This document shows, one piece after another, positions 22,545 through 35,916 of a stretch of 64,000 bases of DNA. Position numbers and translations under genes: made by a program. Numbering within the stretch: the stretch's first letter is position 1; each line of letters starts with the position of its first letter. Under the pieces are notes generated by a model. That model was not told where the DNA came from, did no database searches, and saw nothing but the letters and a program-made list of their open reading frames with translations. The stretch is from Microstegium vimineum (taxonomy: Eukaryota > Streptophyta > Magnoliopsida > Poales > Poaceae), in the NCBI GenBank assembly GCA_022036555.1, contig CM039125.1:48942110-49006109 (forward strand). Direction: 5' to 3'.

Positions 22545-25539
22545 TGTCACACCCAATTTTAAGAATAAAATTGAATGCGAATAACTCATGTGTGCCCAGA
22601 GATCAATCACACACATAAGCCGACAAATCTTTAAATAGTACCATCACTGAGTGCTTATTACATAACGAATAATATTCTTAAACATAACAGCGGAAATAAA
22701 GATAACTCTCGCGACGAAGCTCCACTTCACAGGGAATGCCGACTGGTCGACCACTAGCCTAGTACTCCTCACGGTAGTCTTCATAGCCATCTGATGAGGG
22801 TGAGAAAGCAAGGGTGAGCACTTAAAGTACTCAGCAAGAGTAACACAGGGTTATGAAGCTCAAAGGCTGACACTGTCTGAACTGCGGTTGCTTTTAGCTT
22901 GGTCAAGTTTTACCAACACTTAGCTTTAGTTATGCATAACCCAATTAATCACCACATGATAAGATTAGTAATCAACATTAACAATTAAACAACATGATCA
23001 TCTACGCTGTGAGTTTTCCAGGCCGCTCGTGACCGTGAGCACGTCTATCATGATAGATTTACACTCTGCAGAGGTTATACACTTTACCCACAAGACGTGT
23101 AGCCCATATGCCCGGGTTTATAACTCCCATAACACTGCCAAGGTGAGCGGGCAGGGTACACTACGAAGTCTTTCAAAAGCTCTTCCTAGCATGTAGCGGA
23201 CCCTACGGACCCAATGCAAAGGGGTATATGGGACACCCCGATGGTACCATCCGCAGCGGTCCCCATACAAGCTATACCCTATAACCAGCTTGGCAAATGT
23301 GCCTTTCATGAACCAGAAGCATGCTAGTCGAAACTTCATACTTAACTAAAGCCAGAGCCATTATAGCACTCATGGTTGCATTTAAGTCCCAGCTTTTGCC
23401 CTACAGTGGGGTCCTATTCCATGTTGTTATAAAAGCCAATTTTAATTAACGTTGCATATATCCATTAGTCAATATTCAATTCAAGATTCATCATGTAAAG
23501 CATAGCAAAGCTACCCATATGCATAGAAACCCAAGGTGACAAGCCACAAGGTAACAAGCTATGGTAAAGATCTAAATAGGAGTCAATTGAGACACATGCA
23601 ATCATGTCTAGGTGAATTAAAGTGAATAGGTAACAAGGATGATCCCATGTTAAACTTGCCTTGATCACAAAGCTCCTGGTGATCCTGATCTGCTGCAAAG
23701 AACTCTGGAACACCGAAAATCTCACCGGCTGTACTCGATCAACATCACCACGCAATCATCCGAACAAGCATACACGAAGCAACCAAGATATAATTAGAAC
23801 ATTACACCAAAAACAATAAAGAGGTTTTGAAAAGATTATAAAACAGATCTATACTATACTATGATCACAAAGACGCGAAATCACGCTAAACGGATCTAAA
23901 ACAAATAAACTATAGATTAAACAAGATTTGAAAGAGCAAGATTAAAGCATTAAAAGAATTAATCTAATCTAGATTTTAAAAAGTTATTAACACAGATGAA
24001 ATCTATACTATTGGATAGAGCATAAAATTACGGATCTAACGCAACTTGAACGGATCGATTTGGATTTAAAACGAGCAAATTATTAGCATTTAAAGACCAG
24101 TGGCAAAACTGTAACTAAGGGTTTTCATTTAATTTTGAAATAAAAATAGATCTAAAAAGTGATACGCTTTCCAAAGGGAGAAGCGTAAAGCTGGGGGCGC
24201 CATAGGATTGCGGGTTGAGGGCCAAAAACTCGGGGGGCTCTTTAGCAAAAGTACCATGCGAAGGGGTATCAGTGGATCTGATCCCTTGGATCTGTGATGG
24301 AGGGGTGAGATTAGAAGGGGGGGGGGGCAGAGGGGATCCCCATTCGGGGAAAAGGGCTCCGGCCGGGTACAGGGGCTCCGCGACGGAGCTCCATGGCGGC
24401 GCCATGGTCGGCTCGCCGGAGGAAGGGGAAAAGGGGTTCGGGTGCTCGGTTTTGCACGGGAACGGGTCGAGGAGCAAGAGGAGACCAAGGTGGACTCACC
24501 AGAGACGATGACAAGGCTCGGAGGTGGACGAAGACGGCCGGCGGCGCGGAGCAGCGGCTCGGGTTCCCTGTGACGCGACGGCGAGGTCAGCCAGAGCCAA
24601 AAAGAGAGGGAAAAGGGAGAGGGGAGGCGTTCGGCGGACGCGCGAAGACGACGCGAAGGTCGAGGGGGGGGGGGCTTACGGCGACAGGAACGCGACACGG
24701 CGGCTTGACGGCGGTACTCTGCTCGGCGATGGCTACTGCTGCGAGGCGAGGACCGGGATTAGATGAGAATGGCACGGGGGTTTGCGGTGCTACTTATAGC
24801 GGCCGAGAGCCAGAGAATCCGGGGCGAATTCGCTTGCTCGCAGAGGTTTCGCGCGGAGGTTGCGGGGTTCGGCGCGGCACACATGCCAAGGCCGGGACGC
24901 GGATGCGGACTCCTCTGCTCGGCAGAGTCCGAGTCGGAGAAGAGAGGGAGACGGCGGCTGACAAGCGGGGCCGCTGCGTCAGAGAGAGAAAAGGGGGAGG
25001 CGGTGGCCACGTGGTCCTGCGGGAAGGGAGCAGGGGCGGTTGCGGCTCTGCTCGCTCGGAGCAGAGTCCGTTGCGGCTTCGCCCCGAGGTGGGAGAAGGC
25101 GCTGACGGGCGGGGCCGCCGTGTTAGCGAGAGGGAGGAGGGCTCCAGCGCGGAGCGGGCCTGCGGAGCGGCTGGGCCGAGGCGAGGGAGGCCGGCCCAAG
25201 CGGGGGAGGAAGGGAGGAAGGGAGGGGAAAGCAGGCCGGGCTGCTCAGTTGGGCCAAAAGCCGAAAGGAGGGAGGGCGTTCTATTTTCTTTTTTTCTTTT
25301 CTTTAGTTTTTCCAAATTGAATTTTCAAAAGGGTTTTGAATTGTTTTCCTTGAGTTTTGTAAACCAAGCAACACAAAGAAGATGCAGCAACATGAGATGC
25401 ACAAACATGTGGTAACCCTAGCATGTGATTTGTTTTATTATTTTCTTTATTTAATTCTATGATCACAAAATTGTTTGAAATAAATCAAATTTAATTTAAA
25501 TTCAAATCTAATTTCTATTTCAAATTTTAGGTTGTTACA
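22545..25539. mobile_element. Solo LTR B, 3.0 kb, same family as solo LTR A
   Basis: Starts TGTCACACCCAATTTTAAG and ends GGTTGTTACA, flanked by CTAGC duplications (22540-22544 and 25540-25544). The empty site is preserved in the 3' LTR of the host element (GCCCTGCTAGCCCTAGG near 41820), which proves insertion into the 5' LTR. It is diverged from solo LTR A but collinear with it. Confidence 0.93.
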
Positions 25540-25778
25540 CTAGCCCTAGGCCTCAGCTCATCCTAAGCACCTCCGAGTAAACCTGCTTGTACCCCCCCCT
25601 GTACGAGCACTTCGGTGCAAGATAATACAATACATCCTCCCCCGCTGGACGTAGGGCCTTCTGTGCCCGAACCAGGATAAATCTTGTGTTATTCTTGCAT
25701 CACGTCTGGGAGAGGGAGCACGCAGTATACAAATTTACTAGCAGGTGGTTTTGACCCCCAGGGTCATAACACCGATAG

Positions 25779-25797
25779 TTGGCGCGCCAGGTAGGGG
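25779..25797 (+). promoter_or_regulatory. Candidate primer-binding site of the Tat element
   Basis: TTGGCGCGCCAGGTAGGGG begins two bases after the 5' LTR end and has the TGG start expected of a tRNA 3'-end complement. The tRNA was not identified. Confidence 0.6.
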
Positions 25798-25813
25798 GAT
25801 TTACGTGTCGATC

Positions 25814-28062
25814 AACTCCGAACTACTCTCCCAGATGGATTCCACGATCCCATCACTTCCATTCGCCACCACCGTCTGGTTCGGGAGTCTAGAGTTCATG
25901 TCCATGGGCCACGACCACGACATGATTCTACTCTCCAGCAGTGGCATGGATAGCAGCAGCTCCGGTACGCCGGGGCCAAGGAGGACCAGACGACGGTCCC
26001 ACCACTCGCGCCTGTCGCCTGCGACCAGGAGGAGGCGCGAACGACGCTGCCGCACTCTTCACCGCGCAGATCCCGAGATGCCGGATGCTGTCTCCCCGAC
26101 CTCAGCTAGTGACACAGTTCCTCCCTTCGGGAGCCTGTTTGACCCATGCTTGCGGGTCGGGGGCGGGTACCTCGCTGAGCCTGACTTTGGCTCTGCCATA
26201 CCGTCATCTCAGAGGGTTCCCGTGGCTTCTCCGACATACTCGGCCGCACCACCGCACAACCTGTTTCCACATGGGCTCTACAACAGCGCCAAACTCTGTT
26301 ATGCTTTTGTAGGCTCGCAGATGCAGGCACGTTACGGCTCCCCAGGGAACCTGCTACATACGACGATCAACCTCGTCACCACCCCTCCACTGGATGAGCG
26401 CCTGGAGTCACGACGAGCCCCGGCCCTAGGGTGTCACACCTGGGGGACGACACGACGATGGCTAGAGGAAGAATGCTGGGGATCTTTCCCCAACTTCTAC
26501 CACGGCTACCCCGACTCGGACTCCCCCGATGAGGATTACGATCCCACCCGGGAATGTTTCCACCTCGATGGTCAGGTTGACTCCCAGGACGACATCAACG
26601 ACGCCGCGGCCATGGATGAAGGAGGAGGGGGCAACGCTACACCGGCACCAAACGCCGACCCCCCGAGTCCTGACAAAGCCGATCCACCTCAGGACGTCCA
26701 GATCGCGCAAGTCCGAGAGCTGCTCGCCAAGCTCGAGGAAGAGCGCCTGCGACTTTAGCAGCTCGAGCATGCCCTCGAGCGAGATCGCGGGCGGCCACAG
26801 GGTGCAGGAGCCTGCGAGCGGGCCCGAGAAGTCCATCGACAGATCGTCGAGGAGGGGGCAAACGAGCGCAACGTCTATAACCGTGCCAGCCAAAATGTCG
26901 TGGCAGCCGCGATGCTGCTTCGTGACATGCCGGCACCATCGACGCCCCAAGCGCGACGCATCAGGAATGAAATTCAGGGGCTTCTCCAAACCGCGGTCGT
27001 ACAGCAAGCGGAAAGCTCAGCCTCGAGGCGCAGAGGAGCTGCTTCCGAGCGGCGGGACGTTCCTCCTCGACAAGATCGAGAGGTATCTGTCCACCAAGAC
27101 AAGGCGCCCCAAGGCGGAGCGGAGCGGCAACCAGTTCGAGACCGCATCCTCGACGATCGACAACCGCGAGACGCGCGATATGACATCAACGACAACAAAC
27201 GACGCTGACACGGTGACGCTGAGGCTCGAGGTTATAGTGCTCATCGAGGTGGGCGATACGACAGCGACGAGGATTAACGTCGATCCCCGGAACCACCAGG
27301 GCCATGAGTCTTCAGCAAGGCAATCTGGCAAACCGCCTTGCCTGTTCGTTTTCGTCCGCCCACCAGCCTGGTCAAGTACAACGGCGAAACCAAGCCGGAG
27401 CTCTGGCTCGCTGATTTCAGGCTGGCATGTCAGCTAGGAGGAGCCGACAGTGACCACGCCATCATTCAACAACTCCCGCTCTTCCTCTCCGATACCGCTC
27501 GAAGGTGGCTCGAGGAGCTCCCCCCGGACTTGATCCATGGCTGGCCCGACCTGGTCAAGATCTTCGAGGGGAACTTCAAGGGCACCTACGTGCGACCGGG
27601 AAACTCCTGGGATCTCCGCAGCTGCAACCAGAAGCCAAGGGAAACCCTCCGCGACTTCACCCGACGGTTCTCCAAGCAACGTACTGAGCTCGCCCACATC
27701 TCCAACCACGACGTCATCATGACGTTCGTCACCGGGACAACCTGCAAGGAGCTGGTGTGGGAACTGGGACGGAACACCCCCAAGACTGCCAACGAGCTTA
27801 TGGACATCGTCGCCAACTATGCAGCCGGCGAGGAAGCTGTTGGCGCGTTCTTCTATGCATCCCCGAGCAAAGGGAAGGCCAAGGCGGATGAGCCCGGGGG
27901 CTCGAATAATGGGCCCAAGAAGAACAATAACAACAACAACAAGAAGAACCAGCCGGGTCGATGCGACGTCGAGCCCTACGATCTTGTCGTTGTGACAGAC
28001 AAGCAGAAGCCTCGAGGTCCCCCTCACGAGGGGGGCGTCTTTGACAAAATTCTGAAGGAGCC
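25814..28062 (+). pseudogene. Tat gag, broken by in-frame stops
   Basis: One reading frame covers the N-terminal low-complexity part (to the stop at 26756-26758), a conserved block (ERNVYNRASQNVVAAAMLL) to the stop near 27206, and the capsid-like retrotransposon gag domain from about 27338 (FRPPTSLVKYNGETKPELW ... DTARRWLEELP ... LRDFTRRF). A Pro/Asn-rich tail and a C-X2-H-X8-C-like knuckle (CPYHKGPANHSLEDC) follow, reached only after a frameshift near 28060. Gag would form the cytoplasmic virus-like particle. At least three stops make this copy non-coding. Confidence 0.85.
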
Positions 28063-31000
28063 TTGCCCTATCACAAGGGACCGGCCAACCACAGCCTCGA
28101 GGACTGTCGCATGCTCAAGAAGCACTTCTGCTCTCTCGGCCTCAAGAGAGACGACAAGAAGGAGGACCCACAGGACGAGGGCAATGGCAAGAACGGGGGC
28201 TTCCCCGAGATCCTCGACTATTTCATGATCTTCGGGGGACCCTCGACCCGACTTAGCACGCGTCAGCGCAAGAGTGAGCGTTGGGAGGTCTTCTCCGTTC
28301 GAGCTCAAGCTCCTCGATACCTCGACTGGTCACACGTGCCGATCACCTTCGATCAGGACGACCACCCCGAGCACGTCCCCAACGCAGGGGTCTACCCACT
28401 CGTTGTCGACCCGATCATACTCAACACCCGCCTTTCCAAGGTGCTCATGGATGGGGGAAGCAGCCTCAACATCGTCTACGCCGAGACCCTCGACCTCCTG
28501 GGGATCCCAAGGACCATGCTCCTGCCCAGCGCGGGGGGATTTCACGGGATCGTCCCAGGAAAGAAGGCACTCCCTATCGGCCGCGTCAAACTACCTGTCT
28601 GCTTCGGTACCCCCTCGAACTTCCGGAAGGAAGATCTAACCTTCGAGGTGGTCGCATTCCACGGTACCTACCACGCCATCATCGATCGACCGGGATACGC
28701 CAAGTTCATGGCGGTCCCGAACTACACCTACCTCAAGCTAAAGATGTCGGGGCCCAAGGGAGTCATCACCGTCGACACCTCCTACGAGCACGCTTACGAC
28801 TGCGACATCGAGTGCATGGAGAACGCCAAGGCGGTTGAGGAGTCAGCCATCCTCGCGGCCCTCGATGACTTCTCCAAGGAGATCCCCGACCCCAAGCGAC
28901 ACGCCGGCAACTTCAAGCCTGCGGAGGACACCAAGACCATCCCGCTCGACCTCGGCCACACGGATGGGAAGGCGCTGACGATCAGCGCCATCCTCGAGCC
29001 CAAATAGGAAGCCGTGCTCATCGACTTTCTCCGCGCGAACGCTGATGTGTTTGCGTGGAGTCCCTCGGATATGCCGGGCATTCCGAGGGATGTCGCCAAG
29101 CACTCCTTGGACATCCGGGCCGAATCCAAACCGGTGAAGCAACGGCTGCGCCGCTTCGACGAGAAGAAGCGCAGAATCATCGGGGAGGAGGTCAACAAGC
29201 TTTTGAAGGCCGGATTCATCAAGGAGGTACATCATCCCGAGTGGTTAGCAAATCCTGTACTTGTCAAGAAAAATAATGGAAAGGATAGGATGTGCGTAGA
29301 CTACACTAGTTTATATAAAGCATGCCCCAAGGTTCCTTTTCCATTACCACGTATTGATCAAATAGTAGATTCCACTGCGGGATGTGAAACTCTCTGCTTT
29401 CTTGATGCGTATTCTGGCTATCACCAAATAAAGATGAAGGAGTCTGATCAGCTCGCGACTTCCTTCATCACCCCCTTTGGCATGTTTTGCTATATCACTA
29501 TGCCCTTCGGTTTGCGAAACGCTGGGGCCACATATCAAAGATGCATGCTCCATGTCTTTTGAAAACACATAGGGCCGACCGTCGAGGCCTACATCGATGA
29601 CATCATGGTCAAATCCAAAACAGTCGGGAGCCTGGTCGGGGACCTTGAGATCGCGTTTGGGTGCCTCAGGGCAAATCACATAAAGCTGAACCCAGAGAAG
29701 TGTGTCTTCGGGGTTCCTCGAGGCATGCTCCTAGGGTACATAGTTTCCCAACGCGGGATCGAGGCCAACCCTGAGAAGGTAACCGCAATCACCAGGATGG
29801 GTACGATCAAGGATCTTAAGGGCGTGCAAAGGGTCACAGGGTGCCTCGCTGCCCTCAGCCGGTTCATCTCGCAGCTCGGGGAGAAGGCACTACCCCTTTA
29901 CCGCCTCCTAAAGAAGACTGAACACTTCACATGGACCGTCGAGGCCGAGGAGTCACTCTCCAAACTCAAAGCCTTGCTCACCTCACCACCTATCTTGGTG
30001 CCCCCGAGCCCAGCCGAGCCCCTCTTGCTCTATGTCGCAGCAACTACCCAGGTAGTCAGCGCTACCGTAGTGGTTGAGAGGGCGGAGGAGGGGCATGCCC
30101 TGCCGGTTCAGAGGCCTGTCTACTTCATGAGCGAGGTACTTTCCGAGACTAAGACGAGATACCCCCACATCCAGAAGCTGTTGTATGCCATCGTCCTCAC
30201 TCAGTGCAAGCTCCAGCAATATTTCCTGGGCCACTCGGCTACTGTGGTCTCATGTTTCCCCCTCGGGGAGATAATCCAAAACCGGGAGGCGTCTGGAAGA
30301 ATCGCCAAGTGGTTGGTCGAGCTCATGGGGAAACTCTCTCCTACACCCCTCGGAAGGCCATCAAGTCTCAGGTATTGGCAGATTTCATTGCAGAATGGAC
30401 CAACACCCAACTACCCCCGGCGCAAGTTCAGACCGAGCTCTGGACCATGTACTTCGACGGATCGTTGATGAAGACGGGGGCAGGCGCCGGATTGCTGTTC
30501 ATATCACCCTCAGGGGTCCACATGTGCTACGTCATCTGCCTCCACTTCCCCGCCTCCAATAACGTAGCCGAGTACGAGACCCTCGTCAACGGTTTGCGCG
30601 TCGCCATCGAGCTCGGGGTCCGACGCCTCGACTTTCGGGGGGACTCGCAGTTGGTAATCGACTAAGTGATGAAAGATTCGAGCTGCCACGACCCCAAGAT
30701 GGAATCCTACTGCAAGGAGGTCCGAAGGCTCGAGGACAAATTCAACGGCCTTGAGCTCAACCACACCGCCCGCCGGTACAACGAAGCTGCTGACGAGCTG
30801 GCCAAAATCGCGTCCACTAGAGGTACAGTCCCTCCCGACGTCTTTTCGAGGGACCTTCATAAGCCGTCCATCGACCTAGGCTCGGGGGCTCCCACCCTCG
30901 AGCAAGGGGTTGATCCACCCCCCTCGAATGGGGAAGAAGTCATGGAGATCGACGGAACGGCTGCAACACTAACCCCCTCGACGGACTGGCGCACACCCTA

Positions 31001-32226
31001 CCTCGAGTATCTAATACAGGGCGAGCTCCCCGAGGACCGCACTGAAGCCCGATGCATAGCCCGACGCGCCAAAACCTACGCCTTGTATGGGGATGGCCGC
31101 GAGCTGTATCGACGCAGCCCTACCGGTATACTTCAACGTTGCCTCACCCTCGAGGAGGGGAGGGCACTACTGAAGGACCTACACTCGGGGGCTTGCGGCC
31201 ACCACGCAGCGCCAAGAATGCTGGTAGGAAGCGCCTTTCGACAAGGCTTCTACTAGCCGACAGCCGCCACCGATGCTACCAAACTCGTTTGATCTTGCAA
31301 GGGATGCCAATTCTACGCCAGGCAGACCCACCTACCCGCCCAAGCTCTTCAGATGATACCCATAACTTGGTCATTCGCAGTATGGGGGCTCGACATGGTC
31401 GGCCCCCTGAAGAAAACAAAAGGTGGCCACACCCACCTCTTCGTGGCCGTAGACAAGTTCTCGAAATGGATCTAGGCTCGACCCATCGCCAACATTCAAT
31501 CTCGACAAGCTGTGTTGTTCTTCACCGACATCATCCACCGCTTCGGGGTCCCCAACGTCATCATCACCGACAACGGCATGCATTTCATCAGCCAAAAGTT
31601 CCTGGACTTCTGCGTCCACCACCACATCAGGGTGAAATGGTCTGCAGTCTCCCACCCTCGAACTAACGGCCAGGTCGAGCGCGCCAATGGTATGGTTTTG
31701 CAGGGCCTCAAGCCAAGGATCTTCGACCGGCTAAACAAACACGACAAGAGATGGGTCGATGAGCTGCCCTCTGTGCTATGGAGTCTCCAAACGACACCAA
31801 GTCGAGCCACGGGGTTCTCCCCATTCTTCTTGGTCTATGGGTCCGAGGCCGTCCTCCCCACTGACCTCGAGTACGGGTCCCCTCGACTAAAGGCCTACAG
31901 CGAGCAGGCCAATGCAGCAGCCCGAGAGGACTCCCTCGACCAGCTCGAGGAAGCCCGGGACGTGGCCCTCTTCAACTCGGCAAGGTACCGGAGACGCTAC
32001 GGCGCTACCACGACAAGCACGTACGAAAAAGGGACCTCGATGTTGGCGACCTCGTGTTGCGCCGTCGACAAAGCAACAAGGGGCGTCACAAGCTGATGCC
32101 ACCTTGGGAAGGACCCTTCATCATGGTAGAGGTGCTAAAGTCAGGGACTTACAAGCTGAAGAACGACAAGGGCGAGATCCTCACCAACGTATGGAACATC
32201 GAATAGCTACGTCGCTTCTACCCCTA
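28063..32226 (+). pseudogene. Tat pol (protease, RT, RNase H, second RNase H, integrase), with stops
   Basis: Domains in order: aspartic protease with MDGGSSLN near 28450; RT from about 29020 with FLDAYSGYHQI and catalytic YIDD at 29589-29600; RNase H to about 30330; a frameshift; a second RNase H of archaeal type from about 30445 (YFDGSLMKTGAGAG ... NNVAEYETL ... NEAADELA); then integrase with HSGACGHH and CKGC zinc residues, LDMVGP, TDNGMHFI and QVERANG (the D, D and E). The end is near 32226. In-frame stops lie at 29005-29007, 29560-29562, 30663-30665, 31254-31256 and near 31473, and the frameshift is near 30335. The catalytic residues survive, so inactivation came mainly from point nonsense changes. 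Confidence 0.9.
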
Positions 32227-32299
32227 AGGCCTCGAGGCCTCGTACATTTTCTACATTATGTATATTTATCGCATTATGGATGAATAAAATGTTCTCGAA

Positions 32300-32770
32300 A
32301 TACATTTCACATTCGTTCATAACTCTGAGGTAGCCTCGACTCTACTCCTGCAAAGTCAAGCCTCCCTCGGGGGCTGACAGGGGGGGACCCCCCTAAGTCC
32401 TCTAAAAACTCGAACGTTTTTTCGAAACTCGGCCTTCTCTTTCCACCTTTGCCTCGAGTACGCTTCATGGCTAAGTAAAAAATGCCTCGAACTCCCTAAG
32501 GGTCGGGGCCATCGAGCCGGGGACTCTCCTACGCCTCAGGGCTACGGTACCCCCACTCGTTCCCCCCTCCAGGGATACGAGTGTGCGTCGAATACTTAGT
32601 CTAAAAAGCAGCCCGGGCAAGGAAAAATAGGAACATCTCGAGAGATAAAAACACATGCATTGCAAATGAAGCACATTAAAGTTTCAAAGCCCTCAAGGGC
32701 TCGACACCAGTTTGACACAGAACTAATTTATTTTATATGGACCTTCTTGTCCAGATTCGGCTCACAGGCC
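32300..32770. other. Spacer between Tat integrase and the antisense gene's 3' end
   Basis: About 0.5 kb of CTCGA-rich non-coding DNA where the sense pol and antisense gene converge. Poly(A) signals for one or both transcripts would be expected here; AATAAAAT at 32284 suits the sense strand. Confidence 0.4.
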
Positions 32771-35700
32771 TCAATTGTCGCCACCGCCATCTCCATCCGC
32801 CGAGGGGAGCACTTCAGGCTCGAAGAGCTTCGCCAGCTCACCTTCGGGCACCTCCGTGGCCTCGATCAGCTCGTGGCATCTCGCCACGTTGGCCTCATCG
32901 GTCAGCCTCGGGTCGACGACGAAGCCACTGGCGACGACGTTGAGGTCGTAGATGTAGCCCGAGCGGACGACCGTGAGCGCTCGCTTCACGCCCACGTGCA
33001 GAGCAGCACGGACTTGCTCCGTCACCTCTCGGGTCATGGAATAGAAGTGGCGTAGGAGGGAGTCTCCTCGCGCGTTGCCTTCGACCGCCGGCTCCGGCTC
33101 GACCCCCATGTCATCGCAGAAGGCAGAGATGGCGCCCTCGAGCCTTTCGTTCAGGCTCGTCTCCGCCCCGAGGAGGTTCTGAAGACTGGTCAGATCCTCG
33201 TGGGCTCGAGCCTTATCCCCTTCGAGTTCTGCCAAGACAAATAGAGGACTCCGTCAAAACCAAAAAAGCAGAGGAAGGGTCGAAAACAGGCAAGCTTAAT
33301 AAAAAAAACTCACCTTTGGCGTGTGCTTCCAGGGTGACGAAGTCCTGCTCGGCCCTCCGAAGTTGGTGGTGGACGTCGACGAGCTCTGCAGCTTGGTCGC
33401 TGTTTTTAGCCCGGAGGTCCTGGATGATCCTGCCAGTACTTTCGAGGGCCCTCTTCTGGTTAGCCACCACCTCCCCCAGAGCGACGCGGTCGCGGGAAAC
33501 CGTGTCAAAATCCGCCTGGAGCTCCTGGACCCACCCCTCGAGGGAGGTGCGGTCGGCAGCCTCCTGCATCAGGCCCGCCTCGAGCTGCCGGACACGCTCC
33601 GCCGCTCGAGCCAGTTCCTCCCTCAGCTGGGTGGACTCCTCCTCCGCCTTACGCCGGGCCTCCTAGGCAGCGCCCGCTGCTGCTCGACCTCGGCAACCTC
33701 CTTGAAGACAGCCTCGGCCGTCGACTGTGCCCGGGAGGCCTCTTCCTGAGCGGCCTTGGCCCCTCCTGCGTGGTGGCCGCCTCGACCTTCGCATGGGTGG
33801 CCTCGGCCTCCGCTTTCTCCAGCGAGGTGCGCAGGATGGGGAGCTAGCTCCACTGCTCCTGCGCCTGGAGGATAAACTGGGACTTGTCGTACGACCTCGC
33901 CCGCAGCATCTACCAGGGATAGAAAGGAAGGTCATCAGAAAAGAGCAGCAAAATAACCAAGGTAAATCGAGAAAGGAAAGGACGAAACTTACTTCCATCC
34001 CCCGGAACAAATCCGCGGAAGCGACCTCCGCCGACACGCGTACCACATGGGCGAGCCACGCCCGGAACTCCTCCAGGTGCTCCCACTCCCCGAGCTCGGC
34101 TTGATCATCAAGCTTGAGGAGGGTGCGCCCTAGGTCTTGGGGGTCGGCCAGCTCGAGGGGCTCCTGCCCCTAGAACTTGCTGCAGCGGTCGACCCTCTCC
34201 TTGACCTCCCGCATGAGGCCCTGACGCATCTCGAGGTCACCCCCGTGGAGAATCACCCGCTCTGCCAGAGTAGGGAAGGGAGCCGCCCCCTCGAGCTGGG
34301 CACTCCTGACCTCGGAGTCATCTTGCGGGGTCGCCGCCGGCCCCTCCTGATCGTCGCCTCTAGGCAGAAGAAGTCCCCGCCGTGAGAATAACCCTGCGCG
34401 TGAAGAGAACACACGTTAGCACCTGACGTCGCAGGCTCACTGCGGTCCCCTCCCTCTACGTAAACAAGTTAGGGGGCGGAGCACCTCCAGCAGACGACTG
34501 CCCGACCTCGACGATAGGCCGAGTAGCCGCCTCGAACATTGTCACGTCCTCCGCGCTGCTTCCTTGCAGTGCCACGACAGCCCCCTCTGGCTCCGGCCGG
34601 GGGGCCGTCATCTCCGCCATCTCCGCCGCGGGCATCGCCTCGAGCTCCTCGGCCCGTCCTCCCTCCTGGGCAGGCTCGGGGAGCGGCTCCGAAGCCCCCT
34701 CGACGAGGGTCTCCACTGACAGAGGCACCTCCGGCGCGACAGCAACCGCACCCTCGTGCTCGCCCCACAGACGCGCCTCCCACGACGCGAGGTTCTCGAG
34801 CCACCGCCTCGGCGCCGGGCGCTCCGGCGTCTCTCCCTCGCCGGCGGAGGTCAAGTCAACCACCTCCACCTGGGGGCTCGACCCCCTCAGCCACGACCGT
34901 CATCGACGCTAGCTCCGCGCCTTCCGAGGCTGCGGGCGCGCCCCCCTCCGACGGGTGGGTGAGAACGGCCTCAACCGCCACTCCGACGGACCCCGCCGAC
35001 GCCACGGGCTAACCCGCCTCTTGCCCCGCTCGAGTTAGCTCCGCAGCAGCCAGTGCCTGCCCGCGCCCAATAGCCTCCCGCGCCTTGGCAGCCCACGCCG
35101 CACCTGGGGCAGGGGTCGAAGGGGACGAGGCGGTAGGACTGGTCCCAACGGTCATCTTGGCCGCGTTCTCCGCCTTCAACCTCTTCGCCAGGGTGAAGTT
35201 CGCGTCCTCCGACAAGCGCTTCACCCTAAAAAAGGAACTCATAATCGATGGTAAGCAGAAGTCATAACCAACGAAAAATACTTGGGGTCGGCAGGAAAGC
35301 AACTTACCCCAGCGGAGTCGTGGGGGTCCAACCAATGGACCTCGGGCCGCTCGGGGGCTTCTGCGAGGCACTTCGGGAGCCACTTCTCCCGCTAGCGCTG
35401 GCCGCGGCAGGGGCCAATGGTGTCCTCGCCGCCGCCACCCTGGTCTCCTCCTGGGTCGACGGGCTTGATGCCCGTGTGCTCGACCGAGTGGGCGCCGGGG
35501 GCGTGCTCGACCAACCCCTCGACGGGGACCATGACGAACGGCTACGCGTCCGCCACGACGCTTCAGCTTGAAGAGCCGCGGGCGCTCACCCCGCGACTCA
35601 ATTCCGACGGTTGGGGTCGACCTCGACATCGACCCCTCTCCACCTCCAATACTGGCGGCCGCCCCCTGACGCCTGGGCACCGCTCTTTCTTCCTCGAGCC

Positions 35701-35911
35701 CTCACTGCAGCTCGGCCTCCTCCTCCTCCTGCTCCAGCTCCTCTTCCTGCATAAGAACAATCTCCGTCAGGATCAGCGTAACGGTCACAACCCTGCGCCA
35801 CAAAGACATATCGCCAACAACCTCATCGCCGCTCGACCCCTCATCCTCATCCTCCTCCGAGGGGGACCCCTCATCGGAGAGGTTGACCTGCCTCTGCTGT
35901 GCCCGGCGTCG
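32771..35911 (-). pseudogene. Antisense Tat gene, 3' portion: multi-exon, acidic and coiled-coil
   Basis: Leftward open blocks at 35912-35009, 34869-34456, 34412-34170, near 34000-33320 and 33228-32771 share a Glu/Ala/Arg-rich, heptad-like composition (for example LEGWVQELQADFDTVSRD and LRRAEQDFVTLEAH). They are joined by good splice signals: intron 33992-33910 (GTAAGTTTCG...CTGGTAG), intron 33313-33229 (GTGAGTTTTT...CTTGGCAG) and a donor at about 35308 with a T-rich acceptor near 35228. The frame ends with a stop at 32771. Some blocks contain stops, so the gene is decayed. It is the continuation of the PF04195-like gene starting at 38435, interrupted by solo LTR C. Confidence 0.65.
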
Positions 35912-35916
35912 TTCAC

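Larger units (their letters stand above)
21420..25777 (+). repeat. 5' LTR of the Tat element, interrupted by solo LTR B
   Basis: About 1.36 kb of LTR remains once solo LTR B and one copy of its target duplication are excluded. TATAAAA at 22384-22390 is conserved at the same place in all three LTRs of this group. Compared with the 3' LTR it lacks a short segment around 22100 and has fewer copies of the palindromic unit (21600-21880). Confidence 0.9.
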
